Assembly: GCF_029167645.1 (NCBI RefSeq)
Contig: NZ_CP119147.1
Location: forward strand, 3,862,501 to 3,926,500
Direction: 5' to 3'
DNA from: Streptomyces sp. AM 2-1-1
Lineage (GTDB): Bacteria; Actinomycetota; Actinomycetes; Streptomycetales; Streptomycetaceae
DNA length: 64,000 bases
In this document: positions 54,300 through 63,360 of the stretch, one piece after another
How the letters are laid out: each line of letters opens with the position of its first letter
Numbering within the stretch: the first letter of the stretch is position 1
The notes under the pieces: model-generated
Database searches by the model: none
Told to the model about the DNA's origin: nothing
The model's input: only the letters and a program-made list of their open reading frames with translations
Program-made: the position numbers and the translations under genes

Positions 54300-54573
54300 A
54301 CGACATGAGCCGCCGATCGGTGCGGCGCCGGCGCGAACCGGTGCCGTACCGACGAGGCAGGGCCGGAGGGCCGTACCCCAGGGGGTTGGACGCCACCTGT
54401 GACTGAAGGGGTGCGGCCCTCCGTGCTGCCCGGCTCCGTGCCGCGCGGGCTCCGGTGCCGCCCGGACTCCGGTGCCGCCCGGGCTTCCGCTCGGCCCGGA
54501 CCTCCCTGGTCCCGTACCGCCCGGGCGGCGGTCCGGGCGGCCGGAACGGGCCCTTCCGGCCTACCCTGGGGTC

Positions 54574-54846
54574 ATGTACGCCCGGCGCCGGCGCGGCTAC
54601 TTCTGGCTGATGGGCGGATGCGTCGTCCTCTTCGTGTCCGCCTGGGCCGTCGTGCGCCTGTGGTCGATGCCGGTCGCCGTCGGGATGTGCGTGGTCGCCA
54701 TGGTCATCCCGCCGGTCGCGGCGATGGTCGCCAACCGGCGCGGCCCCGAGGACCGTTGGTGGGACGAGTACCCGTCCGGCGACCCGGAGTCCGACGCGTG
54801 GTGGGACGAGCTGGACGCCAGGAAGCGGCGCCGGCACGACCGTTGA
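54574..54846 (+). CDS. DUF3099 small membrane protein
   Basis: 90 residues. Two adjacent membrane helices (YFWLMGGCVVLFVSAWAVVR and VAVGMCVVAMVIPPVAAMVA), then an acidic, Trp-rich tail (EDRWWDEYPSGDPESDAWWD) typical of DUF3099. Function unknown; conserved near sseC in Streptomyces as I recall. ATG at 54574. The 274 bases before it hold no gene. Confidence 0.85.
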   Translation: MYARRRRGYFWLMGGCVVLFVSAWAVVRLWSMPVAVGMCVVAMVIPPVAAMVANRRGPEDRWWDEYPSGDPESDAWWDELDARKRRRHDR

Positions 54847-54873
54847 CCGTCCGGGGAGGCGGGTGGCGGTGCG

Positions 54874-55236
54874 TCAGTAGACGAGCGCCTGGGCGCCGTC
54901 GGCCATGGCCTCCTGGACGAACACCTGCGCCCCCGCGATCCGTACGCCCTCCAGGACGTCCCGCTCCGTGATGTCCCGCCGTGCCGCGCACTGGGTGCAG
55001 AGGGTGATCCGGCCGCCCGCCATGATCGACTCGATGAGGTCGGGCAGCGGTGCGGCGTGCGGGAGCTCGAAGTCGGCGGCGCGGCCGGGCAGGGCGAACC
55101 AGGCGGATTCGCCGGTCAGCCAGAGCGAGACCTCCACCCCGCTGGCGACGGCGACGGCCGCCACCGTGAAGGCCTGCGAGCACCGCTCGGCGGAGTCTGC
55201 CCCTGCGGTCACCTTGATCACGAGCTTCTTCGGCAT
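54874..55236 (-). CDS. DsrE-family protein
   Basis: 120 residues of the DsrE/TusD fold (KKLVIKVTAGADSAERCSQA, VEVSLWLTGESAWFAL). Two Cys in ITLCTQCAARRD are placed like the sulfur-accepting Cys of DsrE proteins. Proximity to rhodanese and SseC genes suggests a sulfur-relay function. ATG at 55236. Confidence 0.85.
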   Translation of the reverse strand: MPKKLVIKVTAGADSAERCSQAFTVAAVAVASGVEVSLWLTGESAWFALPGRAADFELPHAAPLPDLIESIMAGGRITLCTQCAARRDITERDVLEGVRIAGAQVFVQEAMADGAQALVY

Positions 55237-55329
55237 ATGCCGAACTGTAACCGTCCGCCGTGCGACTCCTCCGGTGCTCCGGGGGTCAGTTGGGTGCGCT
55301 GGTGAGGGAACCCGCGCCTCAGGTCTCTT

Positions 55330-55744
55330 ATGGGGGGCCCTTTGGAACCGAAAGACACCGATTCCGGCGATACCGTCCAGCCGTCGGTGGTGCCGCCCGC
55401 CGGACGGCACCTCGTCCCGGATCTGCCTGCTCCAGTTCAACTCGGTGGCCCTCGCCACCGACACCGCCGACGAGCTGTCCCCGGTCGGCTTCGCGCCGGT
55501 GCTGCCCGCCGGCGTCACCGAGCTGGAGCTCGACGAGTCCTGGCCGGACACCACGTTCCCGGAGACCGTCCTGCCCACCGTCTTCACCGAGACGGAGCCG
55601 TACGGGAAGGAGCACGTCCGCATCGCGTACGTCACCGCCGGGGACGTCCTCGCGCTCGTCGTGCACTCCCGCGGCGGCGGTGAGGAGGCGGCAAGGGTGC
55701 CGTTCCAGCAGACGCTGAACCTCCAGGACCAGCTGCTGGGCTGA
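55330..55744 (+). pseudogene. Small acidic hypothetical protein with a frameshift
   Basis: The N-terminal frame (55330, MGGPLEPKDTDSGDTVQPS, then VVPP) and the C-terminal frame (PPDGTSSRICLLQFNSVALA to FQQTLNLQDQLLG, stop at 55744) are both compositionally normal but in different phases. They would join if one base were removed near GTGCCGCCCGCCGG (55388-55401). The downstream frame has no good start of its own. Either a sequencing error in a G+C run or a real one-base insertion disabling an approximately 137-residue protein. No family recognised. Confidence 0.6.
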
Positions 55745-55870
55745 GAGCCCGTGCGGTGCCGCACGGCACCGCACGGACCTGAACGAGAGAGCCGGGCCCT
55801 CACCGACTAGGCTGGGGCCCGGCCCTGTATGGGCGCCATGGCCGTCATTCGCTCGTTACGAGGAGCTCCC

Positions 55871-55972
55871 GTGCTTGAGGCATTCTTCTCCACCCTGCTG
55901 GTCCTGGTCTGCGTCGGCGTCCTCGCCTTCGCCGCGGTGACCGTGAAGAAGCTCTACCAGGGCCAGCGCTGA
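55871..55972 (+). CDS. 33-residue single-helix membrane protein
   Basis: GTG at 55871 with AGGAG six bases upstream; TGA at 55970. One hydrophobic helix (FFSTLLVLVCVGVLAFAAV) is followed by a basic end, VKKLYQGQR, the layout of bacterial small membrane proteins. Clean ribosome site, G/C third positions and position just before the nitrobindin gene support it. Function unknown. Confidence 0.72.
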   Translation: MLEAFFSTLLVLVCVGVLAFAAVTVKKLYQGQR

Positions 55973-56018
55973 CCCTCGTCCCCCTCCGCCCCTCCCTCAC
56001 AGATCGTCTGAGCCGCTC

Positions 56019-56591
56019 ATGATCTCGATTCCGTCCGACCTTCACCGGGACCTCGTTCCGCTGGCATTCCTGCTGGGCAACTGGGCCGGCGCGGGCGTCG
56101 CCGACTTCCCCGGCGAGGAGAAGTGCAACTTCGGCCAGGAAGTCACCTTCAGCCACGACGGCCGCGACTTCCTCGAATACGTGTCGCACTCCTGGGTGCT
56201 CGACGCCGAGGGCAACAAGGTCCGGCCGCTGGAGTCCGAGTCCGGCTACTGGCGCATCGACGCGGACCGCAAGGTCGAGATCGTCATGGTCCGCGACCAG
56301 GGCGTGGTCGAGGTCTGGTACGGCGATCTGGCCGCGCAGAAGCCGCAGATCGACGTCGTCACCGACGCCGTCGCCCGCACCGCCGCCTCCGGCCCGTACA
56401 GCGGTGGCAAGCGCCTCTACGGTTACGTGAACAGCGACCTCATGTGGGTCGGCGAGAAGGCCACCCCCGACGTCGAGCTGCGCCCCTACATGTCGGCGCA
56501 CCTCAAGAAGGTCGTCACGGCGGAAGAGGTCCAGGAGATGGCGAAGAGCCTCGGCGACCTCCCCGACGACGGCATCGCCTTCTTCAAGTAG
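56019..56591 (+). CDS. Nitrobindin-like heme protein (peroxynitrite isomerase family)
   Basis: 190 residues of the FABP-like beta-barrel family DUF1794/THAP4. The signature GNWAGAG is at residues 20-26; the heme-ligating His is His161 in PYMSAHLKKV. These proteins bind ferric heme and isomerise peroxynitrite to nitrate. Next gene is nur, 34 bases on, an association common in Streptomyces. Confidence 0.9.
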   Translation: MISIPSDLHRDLVPLAFLLGNWAGAGVADFPGEEKCNFGQEVTFSHDGRDFLEYVSHSWVLDAEGNKVRPLESESGYWRIDADRKVEIVMVRDQGVVEVWYGDLAAQKPQIDVVTDAVARTAASGPYSGGKRLYGYVNSDLMWVGEKATPDVELRPYMSAHLKKVVTAEEVQEMAKSLGDLPDDGIAFFK

Positions 56592-56625
56592 GGGACGCCG
56601 CGCGCGGGCGCCGTACACTGGCCCC

Positions 56626-57069
56626 GTGGTGAGCACCGACTGGAAGACCGACCTCCGGCAGCGCGGTTACCGGCTCACGCCGCAGCGACAGCTCGTGCTG
56701 GAGGCGGTCGACGCACTGGAGCACGCGACGCCCGACGAGATCCTCGGCGAGGTGCGCCGGACCGCGTCCGGGGTCAACATCTCCACGGTGTACCGGACCC
56801 TGGAACTCCTGGAGGAGCTCGGGCTGGTCAGCCACGCCCACCTCGGCCACGGCGCCCCGACCTACCACCTGGCCGACCGCCACCACCACATCCATCTGGT
56901 CTGCCGCGACTGCTCGGACGTCATAGAGGCGGACACCGAGGTGGCGGCCGGTTTCACCGCCAAGCTGCGGGAGACGTTCGGCTTCGAGACGGACCTCAAG
57001 CACTTCGCGATCTTCGGCCGGTGCCGCCGCTGCACGGCCGTGGCGGAGCGCGAGGACGCCGGCGCGTAG
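56626..57069 (+). CDS. nur: Nickel-responsive Fur-family regulator Nur
   Basis: 147 residues, near-identical in the first 90 residues to what I remember of S. coelicolor Nur. The nickel-site ligands His70, His72 and His126 and the metal-site ligands His33, His86, His88 and His90 are all present; two C-x2-C pairs (CRDC, CRRC) are additional. It represses nickel uptake and the iron superoxide dismutase. The GTG start follows TACACT by six bases, so the mRNA is probably leaderless. YgfZ-like gene follows. Confidence 0.95.
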   Translation: MVSTDWKTDLRQRGYRLTPQRQLVLEAVDALEHATPDEILGEVRRTASGVNISTVYRTLELLEELGLVSHAHLGHGAPTYHLADRHHHIHLVCRDCSDVIEADTEVAAGFTAKLRETFGFETDLKHFAIFGRCRRCTAVAEREDAGA

Positions 57070-57120
57070 GCCGGGGCTCCCGGCCCCACGTCCCCGGGGC
57101 GTGCGCCGTACGCTGGTCGC

Positions 57121-58086
57121 ATGAAGAGCCCGCTGCTGTCCCTGCCCGGCGCCGTCCCCGCCGAAGGCCGCGACGAAGGTGTCGCCGCGCACTACGGTGA
57201 CCTGTTCCGCGAGCAACGCGCCCTCGCCGACGGTGCCGGGTTCGCCGACCTGTCGCACCGCGGGGTCGTCACCGTGACCGGCGACGACCGGCTGAGCTGG
57301 CTGCACCTGCTGCTCACCCAGCACGTCACCGATCTCGCGCCGAACCGGGCCACCGAGGCGCTGATCCTCTCCGCCAACGGCCACATCGAGCACGCCCTGT
57401 ACCTCGTCGACGACGGCACCACGGTGTGGATGCACGTCGAACCGGGGACCCGGGCGGACCTGGTGGCGTACCTGGAGTCGATGAAGTTCTTCTACCGGGT
57501 GGAGGTCGCCGACCGCACCGAGGAGTTCGCCGTCGTGCACCTGCCGGCCGGTTCCATCGCCGAGGTGCCCGAGGGCGTGGCCGTGCGCGAGGAGCCGCAC
57601 GGCCGGGACGTGTTCCTGCCGCGCGCCGACCTGGAGGCGTACACCGCCGGGCTGGGTCCGGCGGCGGGCATCCTCGCGTACGAGGCACTGCGCGTGGAGG
57701 CGCACCGCCCGCGCCTCGGCTTCGAGACCGACCACCGGACCATCCCGCACGAGCTGGGGTGGATCGGCACCGCCGTCCATCTGCAGAAGGGCTGCTACCG
57801 GGGGCAGGAGACCGTCGCGCGCGTCCACAACCTGGGGAAGCCGCCGCGCCGGCTGGTCTTCCTCCACCTCGACGGCAGCGAGGTGCACCTGCCCGGTCAC
57901 GGGACGCCGGTCCGGCTGGCCTCGGACGGGGCGGAGGGCCGTCAGCTCGGATTCATCACCACGTCGGCCCGCCACCACGAACTCGGCCCGATCGCCCTCG
58001 CGCTGGTCAAGCGGAACGTCGCGGTCGACGCGGAGCTGCTCGCCGGGGACACGGCCGCCGCGCAGGAGACGATCGTCGAGCCGTAG
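57121..58086 (+). CDS. ygfZ: YgfZ/GcvT-like folate-binding protein
   Basis: 321 residues. The YgfZ signature KGCYRGQE is intact, with GVVTVTGDDRLSWLHLLLTQ and the N-terminal FADLSHRG of the GcvT fold. YgfZ proteins help make or repair certain iron-sulfur clusters using tetrahydrofolate. ATG at 57121. Confidence 0.93.
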   Translation: MKSPLLSLPGAVPAEGRDEGVAAHYGDLFREQRALADGAGFADLSHRGVVTVTGDDRLSWLHLLLTQHVTDLAPNRATEALILSANGHIEHALYLVDDGTTVWMHVEPGTRADLVAYLESMKFFYRVEVADRTEEFAVVHLPAGSIAEVPEGVAVREEPHGRDVFLPRADLEAYTAGLGPAAGILAYEALRVEAHRPRLGFETDHRTIPHELGWIGTAVHLQKGCYRGQETVARVHNLGKPPRRLVFLHLDGSEVHLPGHGTPVRLASDGAEGRQLGFITTSARHHELGPIALALVKRNVAVDAELLAGDTAAAQETIVEP

Positions 58087-58167
58087 TCCCGGGACGGCCC
58101 GGGGACAGCCCCGGGGGACGGCCCCGGGACAGCCCGGGGGCGGCCCCTGCCGCGGGGGCGCGGGTTC

Positions 58168-58617
58168 TCAGATCTCGATGAGCACGGTGAACGGGCCGTG
58201 GTTGGTGAGCGTGACGCGCATGTCCGCTCCGAACCGGCCCGTCTCCACCCGTGCCCCGAGCGCGCGCAACTGCGCCACGACCTCGTCGACCAGCGGTTCG
58301 GCGACCTCACCGGGGGCGGCGGCGTTCCAGGTGGGCCGGCGCCCCTTCCGGGCGTCCCCGTAGAGGGTGAACTGCGAAATGACCAGAAGCGGTGCGTTCA
58401 CGTCGGAAGCGGACTTCTCGCCTTCGAGGATGCGCACCGACCAGAGCTTCCGGGCGAGCTGTGCCGCCTTCTCCGGGGTGTCCCCGTGCGTGACTCCGAC
58501 CAGCACGCACAGGCCCTCGCCCATGATCTCGCCGACGATTCCGGTCTCCGGGGCAGCTTCGGTGCCCTCGGACACGGAGACGCTCGCGCCGTCCACTCTC
58601 TGTACCACTGCACGCAT
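58168..58617 (-). CDS. dtd: D-aminoacyl-tRNA deacylase
   Basis: 149 residues. [15 protein letters not shown] at the start, the catalytic SQFTLYGD and the C-terminal [10 protein letters not shown] (the GP motif, here GPFT rather than GPVT). It removes D-amino acids, or glycine misloaded on tRNA-Ala. ATG at 58617. Divergent from rsiG with 115 bases between. Confidence 0.95.
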   Translation of the reverse strand: MRAVVQRVDGASVSVSEGTEAAPETGIVGEIMGEGLCVLVGVTHGDTPEKAAQLARKLWSVRILEGEKSASDVNAPLLVISQFTLYGDARKGRRPTWNAAAPGEVAEPLVDEVVAQLRALGARVETGRFGADMRVTLTNHGPFTVLIEI

Positions 58618-58732
58618 ACAGACCAACCTATCTTGGGCTGAACGGGTACAGAAGCCCTGCGTCGGCCCCGTACAGGGTGGCACGATGCACGATGTCGGTG
58701 TGCCGACGCACCGGCCGAGGGGACGGAACAGC

Positions 58733-59428
58733 ATGAGTACCTATGGAACGGGACGATCTCCCGGTGCCGTACCGACGACGCCCACCACCATGCGGCCGCC
58801 CGTGCAGCGGAGCGTACCGGCACCGGAAGGAGCCCCCGGGGCGGGGGGCACCGCTGCTCCGGGCCGGTCACCGCTGGCCGCGTCGGCGGGTTCCGTGCCC
58901 GAGCAGGGGGCCGGCCATCCGCTTCCCGAAGCGCTGGCCGCGGTCCTGCCGCAGGCGGGCTTCGGCGGGCTCCGGCTTCCGGAGCTGCGGACGCTGCGCC
59001 GGGAGGCCCAGCGCGACGAGGCCGACCTCAGCTACGTCCGCCGGCTGGTCCAGGGGCGGATCGACATCCTGCGGGCGGAGCTGGCACGCCGTCGGGCCCC
59101 GGAGTCCCCGGTGGTGGACCGGCTTCCGGAGATCCTCGCGGACGCCCCGTCGCGGCACCGCACCTCCGCCCGGCACGTCACCCTCCGGACACCGCGCGGC
59201 GACGAGTACGCCCGGCTCGCCGCCGAGACGCTCGCCGAGGTGGAGCTCTCCGACCTCCAAGCGCGTACGGACGAGGAGCTGCACTCCGCGATGGGGCGGC
59301 TCGTCGGTTACGAGAAGCAGGTCTCGCGCCGCCGTCACCAGCTCCAGCGCACGGCGGACCAGTGCGGTGCGGAGATCGCCCGCAGGTACCGTGACGGAGA
59401 AGCACAAGTAGACGATCTGCTCGCCTGA
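58733..59428 (+). CDS. rsiG: RsiG, c-di-GMP-dependent anti-sigma factor of WhiG
   Basis: 231 residues. After 65 low-complexity residues comes a helical core with two exact copies of the c-di-GMP-binding motif E-x3-S-x2-R-x3-Q-x3-D: E96, S100, R103, Q107, D111 in the first helix and E194, S198, R201, Q205, D209 in the second. In Streptomyces RsiG binds a c-di-GMP dimer and then sequesters the sporulation sigma factor WhiG until the nucleotide level drops. whiG is not in the window. ATG at 58733 with GAGGGGA upstream. Confidence 0.93.
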   Translation: MSTYGTGRSPGAVPTTPTTMRPPVQRSVPAPEGAPGAGGTAAPGRSPLAASAGSVPEQGAGHPLPEALAAVLPQAGFGGLRLPELRTLRREAQRDEADLSYVRRLVQGRIDILRAELARRRAPESPVVDRLPEILADAPSRHRTSARHVTLRTPRGDEYARLAAETLAEVELSDLQARTDEELHSAMGRLVGYEKQVSRRRHQLQRTADQCGAEIARRYRDGEAQVDDLLA

Positions 59429-59470
59429 GGTGATCCTTCCGGGAGCGGGTCCCGCCCCCGGAAGGCCCTC

Positions 59471-60466
59471 ATGACCAGCAACGACGCCCCCGTCCCCTCC
59501 TCCGGCTCCGAAGGGCCCGACCCGGCCGTTCCTCCGGTGCTCGCCGAGGTCGTGCGGTCCGGCTTCCTGGAAGGCCGTCACCGGGGTTCGCTCGTGCTCC
59601 TGGCGGCGGACGGCAGCGTGGAGTACGCCCTCGGCGATCCGGCGGCGCCCGTCTTCCCCCGCTCCTCCAACAAGCCGATGCAGGCCGCCGCGATCCTGCG
59701 GGCCGGCCTCGACCTCTCCGGCGAGCGGCTGGCGCTCGCCGCCGCGAGCCACTCCGGGGAGGACTTCCACCTCGCGCTCGTCGCCACGATGCTGGCCGAG
59801 CACGGGCTGACCCCCGCCGACCTGCAGACCCCGCCCGATCTGCCGCTGGACCCGGTGGAGGCGGAGGCGTACCTCGCCTCCGGGCGGGTCCGGGAGCGGA
59901 TCACCATGAACTGCTCGGGCAAGCACGCGGCGATGCTCGCCGTCTGTGCGCTCAACGGCTGGGACCGGGCGAGCTACCTCGACCCGGCGCACCCGCTCCA
60001 GCGCCTGGTGCACCGGGTGATCGAGGAGGCGGCGGGCGAACCGGTCGCCTCGGTCGGTACGGACGGCTGCGGCGCACCCCTGATGGCGATCGGGCTGACC
60101 GGTCTGGCGCGGGCCTTCCGCTCCTTCGTCCTGGCAGAGCCCGGTACGGCGGAGCGGCGGGTGGCGGACGCCATGCGTGCCCACCCGGAGTACGTGGCGG
60201 GCACCCGGCGTCCGGACACCTGGCTGATGCGGGAGCTGCCGGGCACCCTCTCCAAGATGGGCGCCGAGGCGGTGCAGGCGCTGGCCCTGGCGGACGGCCG
60301 GGCACTCGCCTTCAAGATCGAAGACGGCTCGACCCGCGCGCTCGGCCCGGTGCTGGCCCGCGCCCTCGAACTCCTCGGCGTGGACGCCCCCGTCGTCGCC
60401 CGCGTCGGCCGGGCGCCCCTGACGGGCGGTGCGGTGGAGGTGGGAGAGGTGCGGGCGGCGTTCTGA
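59471..60466 (+). CDS. Asparaginase (PF06089, L-asparaginase II type)
   Basis: 331 residues. Features of this family: ARAxASSNK-like SSNKPMQAAAIL, the ASHSGE motif, MNCSGKHAAMLAVC, and GTDGCGAPLMAI. It is unrelated to the E. coli AnsB fold. It may hydrolyse asparagine or act on related amides. ATG at 59471. A short plus-strand gap to rsiG allows readthrough. Confidence 0.9.
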   Translation: MTSNDAPVPSSGSEGPDPAVPPVLAEVVRSGFLEGRHRGSLVLLAADGSVEYALGDPAAPVFPRSSNKPMQAAAILRAGLDLSGERLALAAASHSGEDFHLALVATMLAEHGLTPADLQTPPDLPLDPVEAEAYLASGRVRERITMNCSGKHAAMLAVCALNGWDRASYLDPAHPLQRLVHRVIEEAAGEPVASVGTDGCGAPLMAIGLTGLARAFRSFVLAEPGTAERRVADAMRAHPEYVAGTRRPDTWLMRELPGTLSKMGAEAVQALALADGRALAFKIEDGSTRALGPVLARALELLGVDAPVVARVGRAPLTGGAVEVGEVRAAF

Positions 60467-60550
60467 GGCGGCGGGGCCGGCCGGCCCGGCGGTCGGCCCC
60501 GGCCGGGAAACCCGGGCGACACGGCGAGGTCGGCCACTTAGCGTGGCCGT

Positions 60551-61813
60551 ATGAGCCTGGACATACGCACCCTCACCGCGACCGACTATCCCGCCTGGCT
60601 GCGGGCCGTACGGAGGGGGTTCCTGCAGACCGTGCCGGAGACTCCGCAGGAGGTGGCGGAGAAGATGGCCCATGTCGATCTCGCCCGTGCGCAGGGCGCG
60701 TTCGAGGGCGGCCGGTGCGTGGCGACGTTCCGCTCGTTCGCCCAGGAGCTGACCGTCCCGGGCGGGGCGCGGGTGGCGGCCAACGCCATCAGCGCCGTGT
60801 CGGTCCTCGGGACGCACCGCCGGCAGGGGCTGCTGCGCCGGATGATGGCGAGGGACCTCGCGGCGGCGAAGGAGCGGGGTGAGGTGGCCGCCACGCTGAT
60901 CGCCGCCGAGTACCCGATCTACGGCCGCTTCGGCTTCGGCCCCGCCACCACGCTCACCGAGTGGGAGGTGGACGTCCTCCGTTCCGGCCTCGACCGCCGC
61001 GCGCCGGTCCCCGCGGTGGGACCGGCCGGGGCCGACGGCGGCCGGATCGAGTTCGTGGAGGCGGAGGACGTGACGAAGCTGGGCCCGGAGATCCACGCCC
61101 GGCTCGCGGCGCACCGGCACGGCGTCGTCGACCGCCCCGCCCGCTGGTGGGACCTGCTCACCGGCGTGGGTGTCACGGCGGCCGACAAGTGGACCGAGCC
61201 CTTCTACGCCCTCTGCCGGTCCGCCTCCGGGGAGCCCGAAGGTCTGGTCACCTACCGCGCCGACGACACCTGGGACGACCGCAAGCAGCCGCGGAACACG
61301 GCGACCGTGGCCGATCTGATCGCGGCCACCCCGGCCGCCGAACGGGCGCTCTGGCACTTCGTCTGCTCGATCGACTGGATCACCACGGTCCGCACCGGCT
61401 ACCGCGCCCCCGACGACCTGCTCCCCTCGCTGCTGCCCGACCCGCGCGCGGCCCGGGTGGTCAGCCAGGCCGACTGGCTGTGGGTGCGGGTGCTCGACAC
61501 CGCGCGCCTGCTCGCCGCGCGTACGTACGGGCAGGAGGCGTCGCTCGTCCTCGACGTCCGGGACCCGGCGGGTCTCGCGGGAGGCGTCTTCCGGCTGGAC
61601 GCCTCCCCACAGGGCGCGGTGTGCGCGCCGGACACCCGGAGCGCCGATCTGACGCTGGGGGTGGAGGAGCTGGCCGCTCTCTGCCTCGGTGACGCGTCGG
61701 TGGAGCGGCTGGTGGCCCTGGGCCGGATCGAGGAGAACCGTCCGGGGGCGGCGGCGACGGCGGACCACACCTTCCGTACGGCCCGCCGGCCGTGGTGCCC
61801 GGACGTGTTCTGA
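60551..61813 (+). CDS. Eis-family N-acetyltransferase
   Basis: 420 residues. N-terminal GNAT domain (VLGTHRRQGLLRRMMARDLA, the acetyl-CoA loop, then AEYPIYGRFGFG), a second degenerate GNAT domain, and a C-terminal sterol-carrier-like domain (VRVLDTARLLAARTY to GAAATADHTFRT). It ends in DVF; in Eis the C-terminal Phe carboxylate helps catalysis. Mycobacterial Eis acetylates aminoglycosides at several positions and protein lysines. ATG at 60551. Confidence 0.93.
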   Translation: MSLDIRTLTATDYPAWLRAVRRGFLQTVPETPQEVAEKMAHVDLARAQGAFEGGRCVATFRSFAQELTVPGGARVAANAISAVSVLGTHRRQGLLRRMMARDLAAAKERGEVAATLIAAEYPIYGRFGFGPATTLTEWEVDVLRSGLDRRAPVPAVGPAGADGGRIEFVEAEDVTKLGPEIHARLAAHRHGVVDRPARWWDLLTGVGVTAADKWTEPFYALCRSASGEPEGLVTYRADDTWDDRKQPRNTATVADLIAATPAAERALWHFVCSIDWITTVRTGYRAPDDLLPSLLPDPRAARVVSQADWLWVRVLDTARLLAARTYGQEASLVLDVRDPAGLAGGVFRLDASPQGAVCAPDTRSADLTLGVEELAALCLGDASVERLVALGRIEENRPGAAATADHTFRTARRPWCPDVF

Positions 61814-61845
61814 CCGGGCACCCGGTGGCTCGGGTGGGGAGCCGG

Positions 61846-63075
61846 TCAGTTCGTGGCGGTGCGCAGCCGGACGAAGGCGGAGTTCAGACCCGTCTTCAGC
61901 AGCCGGGCGAGCGGGCGTTCCACGAAGCGGTGGATGACGTAGGCCAGGACGAGGAAGCCGGCGACGAGGGCCACGAGCAGCAGCCGGGGGTCCATGGTGT
62001 CCCGGAGCCGGTTGATCAGGGTGGTGCCGATCGCGTAGTGCACGAGGTAGAGCGGGTACGTCATCGTGCCGGCGGTGACCAGCCACTTCCAGCGGATGCG
62101 GTCGGTGAGGCCGAGGGAGACGCCCACCATGAGCAGCAGGAACGCGGTGAAGACGACCGTGCTGCCGCGCCAGCTGGAGACGTGCTCGACGAGGTCGATA
62201 CGGTGCCCCAGCTCCAGCTGTCCCATCAGCCAGGCCATGGCCAGGATGCCCCAGAGCAGCAGGTCCTGTCCGAACCGGTGCATCAGGTAGAGGGCGAGCC
62301 CGGCGATGAAGTACCAGGCGCCGTCGGGCTGCGCGACGAGGACGAGCAGGGGGAAGTGAGAGACCGGCGCGAGCATCGCGACGGCGCCCCACAGGCAGCA
62401 GAACACCACGACTTTGCGGTAGGTCAGTCCGGTGGCGACCACGAGCAGGAAGAGCAGGTAGAAGCGGAGCTCCGACCAGAGGGTCCAGTAGACGCCGTCG
62501 ACGTTGGGGACCCCGGAACCCGACTGCAGCATGGTGAAGTTGATCAGGACCTCGCGCAGCCTGAGCCGCTCCCAGACGCCGGGGACAGCCGCCAGGAAGC
62601 CGGTGGTGAGGATGATGGCGACCCAGTAGGCGGGGTAGAGCCGGATCACCCGCGAGACGAAGAAGTCCTTCGGGGTCCTGCCCCAGCACGACATGCAGAT
62701 CACGAAGCCGCTGATCACGAAGAAGATCTCGACGCCGATCCAGCCGTACGAGGCGAAGCGGAACACCGTCGGCATCAGCTCGGAGGCCGAGCGACCCCAG
62801 ATCACGTTGCCCGGCCGGTCGACGCGGGCGGTGCCGGCGTAGTGGTGGACGGCCACCATCAGGGCCGCGACCAGGCGGATACCGTCGATGGCGTACAACC
62901 GACGGCCCGCCCGGGCGGGGGCGGCTGCGTGCCTGCCGCCCCCGCCCGGTCCCTGCTGCGGGAGGCCGGTGGTGGTCACCGCCTCGATCCCGGCGAGCGG
63001 GGGAAGGGGATCCTGCAGCCGGCCCGTGACCCGCTGCCGTAGGGGTATCGACAATCCGCCGTCCGCGCCGCGCAT
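61846..63075 (-). CDS. Acyltransferase family 3 membrane protein (OafA/YrhL-like)
   Basis: 409 residues, ten or more membrane helices. Conserved features are YAIDGIRLVAALMVAVHHYA with the catalytic-type His, FFVISGFVICMS, RLYPAYW and YWTLWSELRFY. These enzymes O-acylate sugars of surface polysaccharides, or antibiotics. The first 55 residues are cytoplasmic and Gly/Pro-rich. GNAT and acyltransferase genes are convergent. ATG at 63075 (a later start near the first helix is possible). Confidence 0.9.
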   Translation of the reverse strand: MRGADGGLSIPLRQRVTGRLQDPLPPLAGIEAVTTTGLPQQGPGGGGRHAAAPARAGRRLYAIDGIRLVAALMVAVHHYAGTARVDRPGNVIWGRSASELMPTVFRFASYGWIGVEIFFVISGFVICMSCWGRTPKDFFVSRVIRLYPAYWVAIILTTGFLAAVPGVWERLRLREVLINFTMLQSGSGVPNVDGVYWTLWSELRFYLLFLLVVATGLTYRKVVVFCCLWGAVAMLAPVSHFPLLVLVAQPDGAWYFIAGLALYLMHRFGQDLLLWGILAMAWLMGQLELGHRIDLVEHVSSWRGSTVVFTAFLLLMVGVSLGLTDRIRWKWLVTAGTMTYPLYLVHYAIGTTLINRLRDTMDPRLLLVALVAGFLVLAYVIHRFVERPLARLLKTGLNSAFVRLRTATN

Positions 63076-63360
63076 CCGTATCCGACCATCCTCATCAGGG
63101 AACTCCGGGGCGGAGCGGCCACCGGACGGCGTCAGGCTACGACCGACTCATCGAACGGATGGGAACAGAATCCCGAGGGGTGACATGTTTCCCGCAGTGC
63201 CCGCCCGCACGTCCCGCAACGTTCCCCGAGTGTTCACCTGGGCTCGTCGGGGCGCCGGCGACAGGGGTGGAGGGGCGGCCGGGCAGCCGGAGCAGCGCGG
63301 CGGCCCTCTCCCCGGTCCGGCTCACGGGCCCGGACCGGGCGGGGCGGCTATCGTGCGGGC

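Noticed and set aside
58868..62689. A 1273-codon open frame on the minus strand
   Set aside because: It runs antisense to rsiG, asparaginase, Eis-like and part of the acyltransferase genes, with Arg/Gly/Pro-rich translation and no domains. Long antisense frames are normal in G+C-rich DNA.
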